Below are positions 20,365 to 21,436 of a DNA stretch of 21,436 nt, in pieces. A program made the translations under genes and the position numbers. The stretch is from positions 378,939 through 400,374 of the forward strand of contig NW_003122913.1 of the NCBI RefSeq assembly GCF_000003605.2, read 5' to 3'. Below the pieces are notes generated by a model. It did not search any database. It had not been told where the DNA came from and saw only the letters and a list, made by a program, of their open reading frames with translations. The DNA comes from Saccoglossus kowalevskii (taxonomy: Eukaryota > Hemichordata > Enteropneusta > Harrimaniidae). Every line of letters starts with the position of its first letter. The first letter of the stretch is position 1.

Positions 20365-21436
20365 GAATTTAAATTTAAAGAAATCTGATTAATTTTCTTA
20401 AATGTAATTTTTTCTTTATCTGACAATAAGGTATGTACTTCATTCTTTTGACCTTGTGTTTTGTATTGTTTATATAGTTAAACAAACTTTATTACATAGT
20501 GCAAATTTCATAAGTTACGGTTGAGAATAACTTTGGTATCATTTGAATGAAGATCTACCTGGATATTAGCAAAATAAATCTAAATTAAGAATGCAAATTG
20601 TTGTTGATTAAAATTAAAACTCAAAAATCTACAGTGCATACTTCTTGAGAGAATATTAAATATGCTTATACCAAGTTATTGGTAATGTTTTATATAGTTG
20701 AAAGAAAAAAAATACGATTTATGCTTTTTGTTCATAGCCGTTAAATATGATTAGGTTTCAATGATATCTCCACACATATTGAGAGTTCGATTCTTGCTTC
20801 GATGTGGCGAAAGTACGCTGAAAGATGACTCGCTTTCTGTTCTAAATATATTGAGTGCTATACATTACATCCTGTATTATATAATATAATTATATAATTT
20901 AAGATGAACACATTACCTTAACACGAAAATAACAAGAAAAGCAGAATTATGTTGACTTTAAGGTAGAGATGCAGGTTTGTGGGCACTTGGGAGTAACATT
21001 TTTTTTTGCTTTTTATTATCCAAACAGTCTTGGCTATAGACTGTTAAAATTTTGTAGAATTGTGAATAGTGGAACATACTCAAAAAACGATTTTAAAATA
21101 TAGACAGCAGGTGTAAACATTATCTCTTTTGAATGCTTAGCAAGATTTAGCAGGGCTGTACATAAATAATAAAAAAGAAACATGGTGAAAAAAAGAAATG
21201 ACGGGATCTCCATATTATGCACTATATTTAACTTTTAACAAAACGATAATACATTTAAATTTGGAACTGTTACAGCCATTTTAATTATGAGCATTAGCAA
21301 ACTTCATACTGAGTGAATTGTTACGTAAATTAGCAATTATCCCAGCTTCTTTTCAGTGCACATCCTAAAACATTAAAAAAAATAGCTTTTAGACGCTTTG
21401 ACCTTTTGTTTTGAAATTTTCACAAATGATTGACAG
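20365..21436. other. 3' flank of the LINE, nothing identified
   Basis: AT-rich sequence with no supported gene. It may include the LINE 3' UTR, but no tail marks its end. An AT-only near-palindrome lies at about 20876-20900 and a poor B-box-like gagttcgattctt at 20783-20795. The - strand frame at 21034-21222 is low-complexity and has no recognisable domain. Confidence 0.5.

Overview
The window looks like nuclear DNA of an animal, most likely a marine invertebrate. It is AT-rich, has very low coding density, and carries spliced-gene-like fragments, tandem satellites, tRNA-like Pol III motifs and a decayed L1/Tx1-type LINE. A mollusc or other lophotrochozoan is only a guess; nothing here fixes the phylum. 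No complete protein-coding gene can be supported. Almost all short open frames are chance products of AT-rich non-coding sequence.

Layout. Positions 1-7107 (copy A) and 8611-14557 (copy B) are two direct copies of one long unit, clearly alignable end to end but diverged, roughly 80-90% identical by eye. The left end of copy A lies outside the window. The copies differ by substitutions and by several large copy-specific blocks. Copy A alone holds about 1657-2026, 2953-4265, 4960-5105 and 6546-6957. Copy B alone holds about 10537-10935 and 12998-13418. The shared parts show no coding constraint. The two best coding candidates lie inside copy-specific blocks: a signal-peptide/PAN-like first exon on the + strand at 6689-6904, in a block flanked by 9-bp direct repeats, and a 185-nt internal-exon candidate on the - strand at 13381-13197 with consensus splice sites.

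The spacer between the copies (7108-8610) opens with a GC-rich 58-bp minisatellite at 7147-7320. To the right of copy B comes a decayed coiled-coil reading frame (14556-14908) that resembles a LINE ORF1. After it lie Pol III B-box-like sites and a tRNA-like relic, a 92-bp satellite of about 9.7 copies (15771-16660), a 61-bp duplication containing telomere-like TTAGGG (16729-16842), and a second tRNA-like relic (17036-17112).

From about 17178 to 20364 lies a 5'-truncated, multiply interrupted LINE ORF2: endonuclease C-terminus, reverse transcriptase with YADD, then a C-terminal Cys/His motif. It is dead as a protein but unmistakable in family. The last 1.07 kb holds nothing I can identify. The genes do not form a pathway: this is a repeat-rich duplicated locus with gene fragments.
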